Shown piece by piece: positions 8,565-17,365 of a stretch of 64,000 nucleotides of DNA. A program made the position numbers and the translations under genes. How positions within the stretch are numbered: the stretch's first letter is position 1; each line of letters opens with the position of its first letter. The notes under the pieces were generated by a model. The model did no database searches, was not told the DNA's origin, and saw only the letters and a program-made list of their open reading frames with translations. The stretch comes from Pseudobacteriovorax sp. (GTDB lineage: Bacteria > Bdellovibrionota_B > Oligoflexia > Oligoflexales > Oligoflexaceae): contig JABSRP010000014.1 of the NCBI GenBank assembly GCA_013215145.1, forward strand, positions 62,001 through 126,000. Reading direction: 5' to 3'.

Positions 8565-9653
8565 CTAAGCTATTTTATCAGCCACCAGATCTATCATGAC
8601 TCCCCCTACAGACAGGGAATAGCAATCGTTATGATAAGCAATCTGAACCTGAAGATTTTGAAGCTCAAACGACTCCAATCCCGATCGATAAACTTCCCTA
8701 ACATCTAGGCGGAACTGCAGACCACCGCTAAAGGCCAGTCTAACGATATGATCCGCTTCAACAGTAAGGTATTCAAAACTAGTCGTGTCGGTCTTAGTTG
8801 GCTTTGCAACCTGAGTTGTCGCAGCGTCGCATACCGATTCAGCCTCAGGACTATCAGCTTGTCTCACTGGAGACTCTTCCTTAGCCGGCGTCTCATTAAG
8901 ATTTTGAGATTCCGATAGGACCTCCGACAGATTCGACTCGTCGATATCATCGGTAGTCAATTCACCGAGCCTTTCTTCATTTACGTCAATAGGTTTTGAG
9001 GCTTCAGGGGGGACAGGGTTGATTTTTGGGTCTTGTTCACGGCTAGCATTGACTGGACTGTCATAAACAGTGACCGATTCTGATCTATCTTCCGGATTAA
9101 AATTCTCAAGCTTGACGACACCGCTTCCGGGTTTGAGGGGACGATGCTCTGCAGAAACCGAGTCAATACTGGCATCTTTACTAACTTCATAAGCAATCAT
9201 AACGACTATGCTGTCACCGTCTTTCGTTTCAAATATAACTTGAGTATGGGATTTTTCGGAAGACAATCTAGAGAATACTTCAACATTGTTTTGCCCAACA
9301 GAAGGTGGACTTAGTTCAAAGGACAGGCCATTCGAGAGGAGAAGATTTTTTATCCTGCCTACGAGCAAGTTCGACAACTCGCCGATCCAGTCTTCGATAA
9401 GAGCATCCTTGATTTCAGCGGGATCGGATTCATTGTAGCAAGGACAAGTCGTAGCTAGAAAGCTCTCTTCGCAGCCAACGATAACGGTTCCTTGAATATC
9501 CTGGCCGCGAATTCCCACGATACTAGCTAAAAACTCTTCCTGGAATTTCGACTCAACGGTATCCGTCCCATCAACCTCACTTGCCGAGTCTTCTACGACA
9601 CCTGACAAGGCTAGGCGCAAAATATCCTGGAATGCTGACTCTTCGGTATCCAC
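8565..9653 (-). CDS. CheX/CheC-like domain protein with a long acidic linker
   Basis: 362 residues. The N-terminal 135 residues resemble the CheX fold: GIRGQDIQGTVIVGC (strand pair), then WIGELSNLLVGRIKNLL, which contains the E-x2-N signature that in CheX/CheC phosphatases contacts the phosphorylated response regulator. A roughly 130-residue acidic, low-complexity linker follows, and a C-terminal part of about 70 residues (VEADHIVRLAFSGGLQF onward) is unrecognised and beta-rich. The longest frame begins at TTG 9659, one base from GGAGG; the GTG at 9653 has the same GGAGG at 7 nt and is preferred. A CheY-P phosphatase role is possible; no chemotaxis genes are nearby. Confidence 0.65.
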   Translation of the reverse strand: MDTEESAFQDILRLALSGVVEDSASEVDGTDTVESKFQEEFLASIVGIRGQDIQGTVIVGCEESFLATTCPCYNESDPAEIKDALIEDWIGELSNLLVGRIKNLLLSNGLSFELSPPSVGQNNVEVFSRLSSEKSHTQVIFETKDGDSIVVMIAYEVSKDASIDSVSAEHRPLKPGSGVVKLENFNPEDRSESVTVYDSPVNASREQDPKINPVPPEASKPIDVNEERLGELTTDDIDESNLSEVLSESQNLNETPAKEESPVRQADSPEAESVCDAATTQVAKPTKTDTTSFEYLTVEADHIVRLAFSGGLQFRLDVREVYRSGLESFELQNLQVQIAYHNDCYSLSVGGVMIDLVADKIA

Positions 9654-9770
9654 AGACAAACCTCCGGTTTCCTATAGAGGTTCGTTCGGCGTGATACCGT
9701 TAACCCTTAAGGTAGGAGAATAAAAATCCGATTCGCTCAAATTTTTGTCTTTAATTTAAGGGCCTTAAAC

Positions 9771-9804
9771 AAAAAAACTGGGAAGGTTATGAAAACCTTC
9801 CCAG
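9771..9804 (-). terminator. Intrinsic terminator of the XRE regulator gene
   Basis: An 11-bp perfect stem (CTGGGAAGGTT arms, 9778-9804) with a 5-nt loop is followed on the minus strand by seven Ts (9777-9771). It lies 26 bases after the stop of the gene at 9830-10711. Confidence 0.88.
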
Positions 9805-9829
9805 AAAGTAATCAGAAATACATGTTGAG

Positions 9830-10711
9830 CTACAACTGATTTACGATTGGTTCCTCTTGATTCGCTACCGAAATCACCGGTTCTTTGTAATTTAGGATGA
9901 TCTCTTGTAGCTGGTATCCCACTAAAGACTTTGGTACCCAAAATAAGGTAGAAAGTTCTGAAACCACGTTTTTCCTGGTATCAAGTTTCGTCCATTCTTC
10001 CTTAAGCATTTTCTTAGGTAACAGAAGGTTAGCAGTAAAAAGTAATTCTTCAATTTCAAGCTTTTCCGCTGAAAATGGCCCCAACTCGGGAAAACGCTCA
10101 CGCTCCCCTTGAAGAACGACTTTAGCTAGGTCCTTGACCATGGACATACGAGTCTGTGGCTTGAGGTCGCCTTTCTTAAATTGGATGCAGTAGCGATTGG
10201 CTTTAATCCTGAGAATGCGACTTAGTTTGTCCAGCATATCTACCGGTTGAGACGACACAAAGGCAAAGGAGCGCATCACTTCTGGCAAGTAAAGCGGAGG
10301 CGTTGTAAATTCACATTGCTCCTGAATTGTATTCACGAAATGAATGATTTTCGATTCGATGCTAATCGCGTCGGCTCTGTTCAATTTGGATAGTTTTGCC
10401 GTGACATTTTGAATATTAGCGGACTCTATATACTCAAAAAAAGCCTCGTCAAGATTCACGTTACCGCTCGTCACATCGTGGATCAGACCGGTTTCGACTT
10501 TAAGCGTTTCAGCTAATTTGGCGAGAGCAAAAACGGAGCGCACGTTCTTCTCGCCTCTTTTCCAATGACTGCAATCGGAAGGGTTAAAGTTGAGTATCGC
10601 CCCAACCTCCTGATCTCTAACCTTCTCCCCTTTCTGGTGGATCATAACTTTCTGACAAAACTTAAAAAGCTGGACCGAATGGGGAAATTTTGCTGCTCCC
10701 GAGCGTTTCAT
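9830..10711 (-). CDS. XRE-type regulator with degenerate ImmA/IrrE-like C-terminal region
   Basis: 293 residues. Residues about 10-75 look like an XRE-type helix-turn-helix (EVGAILNFNPSDCSHWKRGE, then VRSVFALAKLAETLKV). The C-terminal part has the pattern that follows the metal site in ImmA/IrrE (M78) proteins, EIEELLFTANLLLP, then a helix and FWVPKSLVGYQLQ, matching the usual E.EAN.FAA.LLMP...F.VS....RL. The HEXXH zinc motif that should precede it is absent. GGAGGG stands 4 nt before the ATG. A 12-bp palindrome lies 45 bases upstream and an intrinsic terminator follows, so this is a monocistronic gene, possibly self-regulated. ImmA relatedness is my reading and needs a profile search. Confidence 0.65.
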   Translation of the reverse strand: MKRSGAAKFPHSVQLFKFCQKVMIHQKGEKVRDQEVGAILNFNPSDCSHWKRGEKNVRSVFALAKLAETLKVETGLIHDVTSGNVNLDEAFFEYIESANIQNVTAKLSKLNRADAISIESKIIHFVNTIQEQCEFTTPPLYLPEVMRSFAFVSSQPVDMLDKLSRILRIKANRYCIQFKKGDLKPQTRMSMVKDLAKVVLQGERERFPELGPFSAEKLEIEELLFTANLLLPKKMLKEEWTKLDTRKNVVSELSTLFWVPKSLVGYQLQEIILNYKEPVISVANQEEPIVNQL

Positions 10712-10755
10712 AAATCCCTCCGACGTCTTTTGTCTCGACGCTGGTAAAAGGTAAA

Positions 10756-10767
10756 TTCCAATTGGAA
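10756..10767. promoter_or_regulatory. 12-bp palindrome, candidate operator for the XRE regulator
   Basis: TTCCAATTGGAA is a perfect palindrome 45-56 bases upstream of the regulator's ATG on the minus strand, where a promoter should lie. XRE-family proteins commonly bind such short palindromes in their own promoters; autoregulation is inferred. Confidence 0.4.
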
Positions 10768-10815
10768 AGGCTTATAACAACTATACATATCACATATTGG
10801 GAGTGTCAAGGATAC

Positions 10816-11364
10816 CTATCTAAATTCCTTGGAGGCTTTGGTATCAGCGGGCGTCAAAGCTTTGTGCGCTGGAAATCCTTTGCTGACAAAGCTTTCGCCA
10901 ACTGTCTTTCCAAAGACAAGCCTAAATCCTAAAATATACAGACTAAATAGAAGGAAAAAAATTGTTATCCCTAAGATTTTTTGGTCAACTGACACTGGAC
11001 TGTAAAAAAGTGACCAAACCTCATCCGTTGCGATCACGAAATCTCCAGTACCAAAATAGAGATAAGAGAGATATCCAACCAAAACTGTCGCCGAAAATAA
11101 TACAAGATCGCATAGATATTTTACTATGAATTGAGAGGTTCGAAACTTTTGTTGCTTGGCTACAGACGAAGCCATAGACACCGCGGAGGGTGGTGGTTTC
11201 TGTGTTGAAGGATCCGGGGGATTGTTAGGTATTTCGTTTTTGGTTTTCAGAGTCCGGTTCATTCCAATCGCTTTAGGAATGACTTTTAAGGATTCAGGGG
11301 TAATTTCGCTTCTCAAACGAGCGACTTCCAACCTAAGGTCTTCGCTCCACTCAACTTTCTTCAA
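10816..11364 (-). CDS. Small two-helix membrane protein, RDD-like
   Basis: 182 residues. A soluble N-terminal 75 residues, proline-rich at PNNPPDPSTQKPPPSAV, precedes two hydrophobic helices (about 85-105, YLCDLVLFSATVLVGYLSYL, and about 128-150). The sequence RLVFGKTVGESFVSKGF after the second helix resembles the loop of RDD-family membrane proteins (TPGKRLLGLRVV type), so an RDD-like fold is possible but not certain. The start is TTG at 11364 with AGGA eight bases upstream. The next gene upstream (11426-11740) is on the same strand and probably co-transcribed. Confidence 0.55.
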   Translation of the reverse strand: MKKVEWSEDLRLEVARLRSEITPESLKVIPKAIGMNRTLKTKNEIPNNPPDPSTQKPPPSAVSMASSVAKQQKFRTSQFIVKYLCDLVLFSATVLVGYLSYLYFGTGDFVIATDEVWSLFYSPVSVDQKILGITIFFLLFSLYILGFRLVFGKTVGESFVSKGFPAHKALTPADTKASKEFR

Positions 11365-11425
11365 GAGATGTCCTAAACTTGTGCCAGACTATGTCTAGGA
11401 TAACCTACTTCGCAGGAGATTGCAC

Positions 11426-11740
11426 CTAAATGGAATCAATTTTGCCGGTGGCGTTCAGATCTGAGCCTTTCGATTCGTAAAGGCGAATGGCAGTGCTTTG
11501 ATCTAGGTAGTCGGATGTTCTTGCGGTCTCCTTGGGCTCTTCGTCTTTTGCATTTTGATCGAGTAAACCATTGACGGTTTTCATAGCGACTTTAAACTCT
11601 ATATCAGGAAGAATCAGAAGGCGATCCCTGAGAGCGAGGACGGCACGATTACGGGAACTACTACCATTAGAATCGATGCAGTCTTTGGCCTGCGCGTCGA
11701 AGTAATGCAGAATTTCACTCATTTGAAACTTGTTTTGCAT
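11426..11740 (-). CDS. Small soluble protein of unknown function
   Basis: 104 residues with no signal peptide or membrane segment. The first 65 residues look helical (SEILHYFDAQAKDCID, RAVLALRDRLLILPDI), the rest is charged and probably disordered. A clear GGAGG lies 9 nt before the ATG. I recognise no family. It is followed on the same strand by the RDD-like gene after 61 bases and is divergent from cysS. Confidence 0.55.
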   Translation of the reverse strand: MQNKFQMSEILHYFDAQAKDCIDSNGSSSRNRAVLALRDRLLILPDIEFKVAMKTVNGLLDQNAKDEEPKETARTSDYLDQSTAIRLYESKGSDLNATGKIDSI

Positions 11741-11927
11741 CCGTCATTTCCTCCGACGGAATCATCGACAAAATTTTCGATACCTTTAGCACATAATAGA
11801 TGTCAAAATAGCCTAACATCGAACATTCCCTTGTAGGGGCAATCGTGTAGACACAAATCTTATCAATCGGTATAAAAAGACTTATTCGCCACAGAGAGTG
11901 GCTGTTTACTATTTGTTGGGGGATCTC

Positions 11928-13385
11928 GTGCAAAAAATACAAATTTCAAACACGCTGACTGGAAAAAAAGAAGAGTTAACCCCCATTGAAGAAGGTCACG
12001 TCAAGATTTATGCATGCGGTGTGACCACCTATGATCATTGTCATATCGGCCATGCCATGCAGGCAATCTACTTTGACATGGTTAGATCCTATCTGGAATA
12101 TGCCGGTTATCAGGTCACCTATGTCAGAAACTACACGGATGTGGACGACAAGATTATCAAAAAAGCCGACGAACTCGGGATCGACCCATTGACCCTATCG
12201 CAGGACATGATTCGCTCGTCCCAAGAGGATATGGCTTCTATCGGCGTGCGGCCGGCGAGCTTCGAACCAAAAGTTTCGGAAAATATTCCTGAGATTCAGG
12301 ACATGATTAAAAATCTGATTCAATCGGAATATGCCTACCCCACCGATTCAGGCGATGTGTACTACCGCGTCACCAAAAAGAAAGACTACGGAAAGCTATC
12401 CAATCGCAATATAGACGATCTCATTGCCAACACGCGAGGAGAGGCTAGCAACGAAAAGGAGCACCCTTTAGATTTCGCCCTCTGGAAAAAAGATACCACC
12501 GAGGGCGCCTCTTGGGAGAGTCCATGGGGACCTGGAAGACCAGGCTGGCACATTGAATGCAGTGCCATGTCCAAACGTTATTTGGGCGATCAATTCGATA
12601 TTCACGGAGGGGGACGCGACTTGGTCTTTCCTCACCACGAAAATGAAATTGCTCAATCAGAAGCGGCCAACTGCTGCAACTATGCCACGATCTGGATGCA
12701 TTCGGGACTCTTGACTATCAACAAGCAAAAAATGTCGAAAAGTCTCGGCAATCATATAGGCATTAAAGACTTCGTCAGCCAGTACCCGGGTGAGGTCCTG
12801 CGACTAGCCTATTTGCAGTTTCACTATTCGTCCAATGTAGATTTTGGCGATAGTATTTTTATTAACTGCCTGCGCCGTCTCTTATACTATTACGAAACTA
12901 TTGGTGAACTAGAAACGATTGCAGCAAAAGCTCAAGCAACAGGGACGTATCTCGACAATCACAACCCCGACGAGTTGATTCCTCAGTTCCACAAAGAAAT
13001 GTCTAATGATTTCTCCACAGTTTGCGCGCTGCGAGACCTCTTGCAAGGAGTTAAAAAATCTAGAGAATTACTGACTGCAAAGAAATCACCTCAAAAAGCC
13101 TATACCGCTGCGGCATATGCAAGGGTATTTCGCGAGCTATTTGGTGTGTTTGGATTGCTTCAGCAGGACTCTGATGAGTTTATCGAAAATCTAAAAGATA
13201 AAATCCTTCCCAGCCTAAATTTAACCCGAGATGTGATCGACAATAAAATTACTGAAAGGAACACTGCTAGGAAGGACAAGGATTTTGCTAAATCTGATGC
13301 TATTAGAGATGAGCTGATCGACATGGGAATAGAGATCCAGGATACACCTGGCGGCACTCGGTGGACTGTAAAGCTTGGGGACTAA
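11928..13385 (+). CDS. cysS: Cysteinyl-tRNA synthetase
   Basis: 485 residues, class I synthetase that charges tRNA-Cys. The HIGH motif is at residues 39-42 (preceded by zinc ligand C30), further zinc ligands are the C of HIECSAM and the H/E of HHENE, and the KMSKS loop reads KMSKSLG. The longest frame starts at GTG 11898, but GGGGGA lies 4 nt before a GTG at 11928 and the protein then begins MQKIQISNTL, matching the normal family N-terminus. hutI follows after 3 nt. Confidence 0.95.
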   Translation: MQKIQISNTLTGKKEELTPIEEGHVKIYACGVTTYDHCHIGHAMQAIYFDMVRSYLEYAGYQVTYVRNYTDVDDKIIKKADELGIDPLTLSQDMIRSSQEDMASIGVRPASFEPKVSENIPEIQDMIKNLIQSEYAYPTDSGDVYYRVTKKKDYGKLSNRNIDDLIANTRGEASNEKEHPLDFALWKKDTTEGASWESPWGPGRPGWHIECSAMSKRYLGDQFDIHGGGRDLVFPHHENEIAQSEAANCCNYATIWMHSGLLTINKQKMSKSLGNHIGIKDFVSQYPGEVLRLAYLQFHYSSNVDFGDSIFINCLRRLLYYYETIGELETIAAKAQATGTYLDNHNPDELIPQFHKEMSNDFSTVCALRDLLQGVKKSRELLTAKKSPQKAYTAAAYARVFRELFGVFGLLQQDSDEFIENLKDKILPSLNLTRDVIDNKITERNTARKDKDFAKSDAIRDELIDMGIEIQDTPGGTRWTVKLGD

Positions 13386-13388
13386 ACC

Positions 13389-14624
13389 ATGCTTGTATTT
13401 ACGAATATCTCTCAACTGATCACTCTAGCCCCTTTAGTGGAAGCCAACCATTCACTTGCTAAGATCTCTCAAAAAGACCTTGGCATTTATGAAGACGCAT
13501 GGCTTGCCGTCAAAGATTCTAAAATCATTGATTACGGGTCAGGTCGAGTTGACAGTAAATATGCAGAGTGGGAGCGCATTGATACAGGAAACGGTCTAGT
13601 TCTTCCTGGTCTCGTGGATGCTCATACCCACCCAATATTTGGTGGCGATCGTTCTGCAGAGTTTGCCGATCGATTGAATGGAAAAACCTACGGTGACATT
13701 GCGAAGGAAGGCGGCGGGATTCAAACCACCATTAAAGCCACTCGTAGCTCATCTAACCAAGAACTCAAAGATACCTGTGAGCAAAGGTTATCGCAGCTAT
13801 CTACTTGGGGTACCACAACTATCGAATGCAAGACAGGATACGGTCAATCTCCAGATGAAGAGCTAAGGCAACTACAGATCCTTAGACAGATAGAGCGGGA
13901 AAATAAGCTAGATTTGAAGCTAACCTACTTAGGACTTCACGCATTCCCTAAGCATGATGGGATCGATAAGCCTCAGTTTATTTCAGATATGACCAACCTT
14001 ATCCCAGAAATCGCCAAGCAAAAACTAGCAGACTACTGCGATGCTTTTGTCGAAAACGGATACTTCTCCACAGACGAATGCCGATCATATTTCGAGTCCG
14101 CAAGAGATCACAATTTAGGAATAAGGATTCACGCAGATGAGTTTGCTGATTCCGGAGCTGCTGCATTCGCAGCCGATATGAAAGCCAATAGTGCCGATCA
14201 TTTGGAAGAGTGCTCAACTGTTGGCGCGCAAAAAATGAGTGAAGCGGGGACCATTGCAACCCTTCTTCCAGGAACGTCTCTATATTCCAAAATCGCCTTT
14301 GCTAAGGCCCAGCTATTTCAATCCCATGATTGCCCTATCGCCCTAGCAACAGATTTTAATCCGGGGTCCTGTCGAATCCCAAACCTTCCGCTTGTGGCAT
14401 CTTTGGGGGGACTTTATTGTGGTCTGAATACAGCGTCAGCAATATCAGCGGTGACTCTCGTACCTGCAAAATCTCTAGGTCTCAACAACCATATTGGGGC
14501 ACTGGCAAGGGGATACCAAGCTGATTTTCTAGTGCATGATGCGGGAAAACTAAGTCATTGGATGGCAGATTTTGGTCAGAAAAAGCCCAGGTGGGTTTAC
14601 AAGAAAGGGCTTCGAATACATTGA
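13389..14624 (+). CDS. hutI: Imidazolonepropionase
   Basis: 411 residues, full length. It hydrolyses 4-imidazolone-5-propanoate to N-formimino-L-glutamate, the third step of histidine degradation. The amidohydrolase metal-binding motif DAHTHPIF is present, as are ECKTGYGQ, the metal ligand regions HADEF and TDFNPGSC. The other hut genes (hutH, hutU, hutF/G) are not in this window; it is placed 3 nt after cysS, which is probably chance co-transcription. A hairpin overlaps the stop codon. Confidence 0.93.
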   Translation: MLVFTNISQLITLAPLVEANHSLAKISQKDLGIYEDAWLAVKDSKIIDYGSGRVDSKYAEWERIDTGNGLVLPGLVDAHTHPIFGGDRSAEFADRLNGKTYGDIAKEGGGIQTTIKATRSSSNQELKDTCEQRLSQLSTWGTTTIECKTGYGQSPDEELRQLQILRQIERENKLDLKLTYLGLHAFPKHDGIDKPQFISDMTNLIPEIAKQKLADYCDAFVENGYFSTDECRSYFESARDHNLGIRIHADEFADSGAAAFAADMKANSADHLEECSTVGAQKMSEAGTIATLLPGTSLYSKIAFAKAQLFQSHDCPIALATDFNPGSCRIPNLPLVASLGGLYCGLNTASAISAVTLVPAKSLGLNNHIGALARGYQADFLVHDAGKLSHWMADFGQKKPRWVYKKGLRIH

Positions 14625-14629
14625 AGCCC
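14607..14629 (+). terminator. Hairpin across the hutI stop codon
   Basis: Arms GGGCTTC (14607-14613) and GAAGCCC (14623-14629) form a 7-bp stem with a 9-nt loop; AGTTAGTTTTC follows. The T content is modest, so it is a weak terminator for hutI in the 16-base gap to the converging greA. Confidence 0.45.
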
Positions 14630-14640
14630 AGTTAGTTTTC

Positions 14641-15117
14641 TTACTTATATTTTATTTCTAAAATGGTGTATTCCATAACACCCTTAGGCACCTTTACTTC
14701 AACCACATCATCAATACGCTTTCCTAGAAGAGCTTTGGCAATGGGAGAGCCGAGGGAAATTTTATTTTGGCTGATATCGGCCTCTAGGTCACCAACGATG
14801 CGATAGGTTTTTTCTTCACCTTCCTCATCTTCCAAAGTAACGAAAGCCCCAAACTTGATGATTTCAGGGTTGTCTTCTTCAAAACTAATGACATTTGCGC
14901 GAGCGATATGATCGTCCAAGATTGTGATGCGACCTTCGATGAAACTCTGTTTTTCCCTTGCCGCATGATACTCGGCATTTTCTTTCAGATCGCCATGTGC
15001 TCGTGCTTCAGCGATTTCCTGTATGACCTTTGGTCTTTCAACCACTTTTAGATTCTCTAATTCTTGCTTTAAGGTCTCATAACCTTGTGGCGTAAAAGGA
15101 ATATGTTCGATACTCAT
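14641..15117 (-). CDS. greA: Transcription elongation factor GreA
   Basis: 158 residues from the chosen start. GreA binds RNA polymerase in the secondary channel and stimulates cleavage of backtracked RNA. The coiled coil with the acidic tip (ARAHGDLKENAEYHAAREKQ, where D and E of GDLKENAEY coordinate Mg2+) and the FKBP-like C-terminal domain (ISLGSPIAKALLGK) are plain. The open frame extends 36 codons further to 15225, but AAAGGA is 6 nt before this ATG and family members begin here. It lies 11 nt after the porin-like gene and is probably co-transcribed with it. Confidence 0.95.
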   Translation of the reverse strand: MSIEHIPFTPQGYETLKQELENLKVVERPKVIQEIAEARAHGDLKENAEYHAAREKQSFIEGRITILDDHIARANVISFEEDNPEIIKFGAFVTLEDEEGEEKTYRIVGDLEADISQNKISLGSPIAKALLGKRIDDVVEVKVPKGVMEYTILEIKYK

Positions 15118-15127
15118 GTCTAATCCT

Positions 15128-16390
15128 TTAAAAACTATGTGTTGCCGAGAACGCTCCGGTGATGGAATCGGCCTCGACATCTTGAATAGCACTTCCTGTT
15201 GTTTTTTGAGCCTTACCTGTACCAACTTGGTACACAGTGCCCACCGAAATTTGACTGTTTGGTTGAACCCAGACGAAGAAAAGAGACATGCCGTAATAAT
15301 CGATATGGTCCCTTTGACCTGTCTTACCAGCTACAACTTCAGGCCTTGCATCGTTATTGGTAAAAAGCCCAACCCGAACAGGGACTGAAGGAGTTATATA
15401 ATATTCAGCGCCAGTTGCAAAGTTCGTAACCGCTTCACGGTCAAATCGGCTATCGCCCTCTTTCGCTTCCGTGTGATGAGAAGCGTCAGCGGAGAGCAAA
15501 AGACTGGCAGAAGCAAACCAAGCCACCCCGAATCGAACTTCGTGAGGCAATATACTTAGTGGTTCCTCCTTTTGGACGTTGCGAAATATTTGCAATGGAG
15601 TTGGCAAAAGCTCGTTCGTTCTTTGGAAGCGGTCGTCAAAGTTTAAGGTTAAGTCAAAACCATCGTCGAATTTTTCATCCATGACTCCCCGCAGCCTTAC
15701 GTTCAGCCCTAGCGAGAATTCACTTACAGCCCATTGCATACCGATTCCCGTCTCAAGTGCCTTTACCTGTAAATGTGAACGAATATTTTGAGTCAAATAA
15801 CGCCCATCTGTATAAGTTACATGTTGGTACTCCTGAGTCAACTCATCGATGCTAATCCCATGCAATGACAGTCCGATCGATAAGGATGGCAAAACCCGGT
15901 ACGCAACCCCTCCCGCAAAACCTGTGGTGGATGCTCTCACATTAGCCGTTCGATGAAAGCGCCGCAGGCCAAGATTTTCCGCTTTAAAAATATCATTCTG
16001 GTTTTTTAATTCGGAATCGGAAGTATAAATCCCAAAACCGGCTGCTAATCCAGGTAGGATATTGTCTAGCTTTTGGAGTGCTCCGAAAAAAGGCGAGGCC
16101 GCACCATCACTGTACTCAACGAAGTCTTCCTCACCAATGGTTTTGAGATAGCGAGCGGTCCTTTTGTAATAGGCATTTGCCGAGCCAGAGACATCATTGG
16201 ACACCGCAAAAGCAAGACCAGCCGGGTTGTAGAATATACCAGACGCATCATCAGATACCGCAGTAAAGGCTCCCCCTAGGCCCATAGCTCTCTCACCCAC
16301 AAGGAGATTTTTGTAGTGGAAGATATCCCCAAACAAGGAAACGGGGTAACCTTGCACAATCAAAAATACCAATAACTTGAGGATTTTCAC
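15128..16390 (-). CDS. FadL/OmpP1-like outer-membrane beta-barrel protein
   Basis: 420 residues with an N-terminal hydrophobic signal (MKILKLLVFLIVQGYPVSLF). After it, GLGGAFTAVSDDASGIFYNPAGLA is split here only in reading: the AFTAVSDDASGIFYNPAGLA part matches the FadL/PorV/UPF0164 signature. The rest alternates polar and hydrophobic residues as in a barrel and ends on an aromatic residue (ATHSF), the usual outer-membrane C-terminal signal. The substrate is unknown; FadL relatives pass hydrophobic molecules. GTG start with AAAGGA 7 nt upstream, 4 nt after the M48 protease gene, so the two are coupled. Confidence 0.8.
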   Translation of the reverse strand: MKILKLLVFLIVQGYPVSLFGDIFHYKNLLVGERAMGLGGAFTAVSDDASGIFYNPAGLAFAVSNDVSGSANAYYKRTARYLKTIGEEDFVEYSDGAASPFFGALQKLDNILPGLAAGFGIYTSDSELKNQNDIFKAENLGLRRFHRTANVRASTTGFAGGVAYRVLPSLSIGLSLHGISIDELTQEYQHVTYTDGRYLTQNIRSHLQVKALETGIGMQWAVSEFSLGLNVRLRGVMDEKFDDGFDLTLNFDDRFQRTNELLPTPLQIFRNVQKEEPLSILPHEVRFGVAWFASASLLLSADASHHTEAKEGDSRFDREAVTNFATGAEYYITPSVPVRVGLFTNNDARPEVVAGKTGQRDHIDYYGMSLFFVWVQPNSQISVGTVYQVGTGKAQKTTGSAIQDVEADSITGAFSATHSF

Positions 16391-16393
16391 AAA

Positions 16394-17365
16394 TTAATCC
16401 TTTCGAGAAAGCGTCTTCATAAACATGTCTTTAGTTTTTTTCTTGAACCTCTTTTTCCCTTGGGCCCCAGTGATATCTTTCGCACCTAAAGCTTCGAGAT
16501 CTTTCATCGCAGCAGCAATTCTCATGGGAACGCTGGGATGGGTCTTATCTAAAATCGATTTCTTTTGCTTTGCATCCATGGTCTTACCGGTAAAACAATC
16601 CTCTTTTTTGCCACCACGCTTTATCTCGATCCGGCATAAAAAATCTACGAGGGCGTACGGGTAGTAGCCAGCATTCACGAGGATCTCATTGCCCACCCGA
16701 TCGGCATCAAACTCAAGCTGGGCATCAAGGCCTTTTTCCAAAATAATACCCATACCAGCAGTGGCAGCTTTAAGAACGTTTAGTCCAGCGACAGAACCGG
16801 AAATATACTTAGCGAGCTGGGAGCCAATAGCCGATACCTTGGGATCTGGCCGTTTTCTAACTTCGACTGATTTAGGCAACTTCGACTTGGTATTTTCCTT
16901 ATTCCGCTCGTCCTGATCGATTTTTACCAGGGTGCTTAGCATGTGCTCTTTGCCGATGTGAGCGATCTCGTGGGCTATAACTGCAGCCAACTCTGCCTCA
17001 TTCGCTGCGTTTTCGAGGGTTCCTCTCGTTATCAGGATATACCCACCTGGAGCGGCAAACGCATTGATAACCGGAGTGTCTAAAATCTCGAACATGAACT
17101 TTCGATCGCGGTACTCGCTGTTTTGGGCCACGTAAGCACCCAGCTGGTTGATATACCGAGTGACCTTAGGCGCGTCGACGGTTCCCCAATAGCGAAGAAG
17201 ACGACCTGCCATGTTACGGCCGATTTCCACCTCTTTTTTCACTTTAATGATTTGCTTTTCTTCCACTTCCGAGTACTTTCGATCCGTTCGCTCAGAATCT
17301 TTGCTGACACACGAAGTGACCAAAAGAGTAAAACTAGCCGCAAAGGCCAAAAGGGAGCGCGACAT
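16394..17365 (-). CDS. M48-family metalloprotease lipoprotein
   Basis: 323 residues. A lipoprotein signal ends in the lipobox LVTSC, so the mature protein is lipid-anchored. The zinc motif HEIAH (in VIAHEIAHIGKEHM) and the downstream glutamate of LEFDADRVG are the M48 ligands. Relatives (BepA, LoiP) act in outer-membrane protein quality control, which suits its place directly before a porin-like gene. The longest frame begins at TTG 17377; ATG 17365 has GGAG 6 nt upstream and is preferred. Confidence 0.87.
   Translation of the reverse strand: MSRSLLAFAASFTLLVTSCVSKDSERTDRKYSEVEEKQIIKVKKEVEIGRNMAGRLLRYWGTVDAPKVTRYINQLGAYVAQNSEYRDRKFMFEILDTPVINAFAAPGGYILITRGTLENAANEAELAAVIAHEIAHIGKEHMLSTLVKIDQDERNKENTKSKLPKSVEVRKRPDPKVSAIGSQLAKYISGSVAGLNVLKAATAGMGIILEKGLDAQLEFDADRVGNEILVNAGYYPYALVDFLCRIEIKRGGKKEDCFTGKTMDAKQKKSILDKTHPSVPMRIAAAMKDLEALGAKDITGAQGKKRFKKKTKDMFMKTLSRKD

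Noticed and set aside
8561-8585. GTGGCT/AGCCAC repeat at the junction of DUF445 and the CheX-like gene
   Set aside because: Only 6 bp with a long loop and no T-run; may be a weak shared end but cannot be supported.
11715-11942. 75-codon minus-strand frame upstream of the 104-residue gene
   Set aside because: It overlaps that gene and the cysS leader; no Shine-Dalgarno; probably the shared promoter region.
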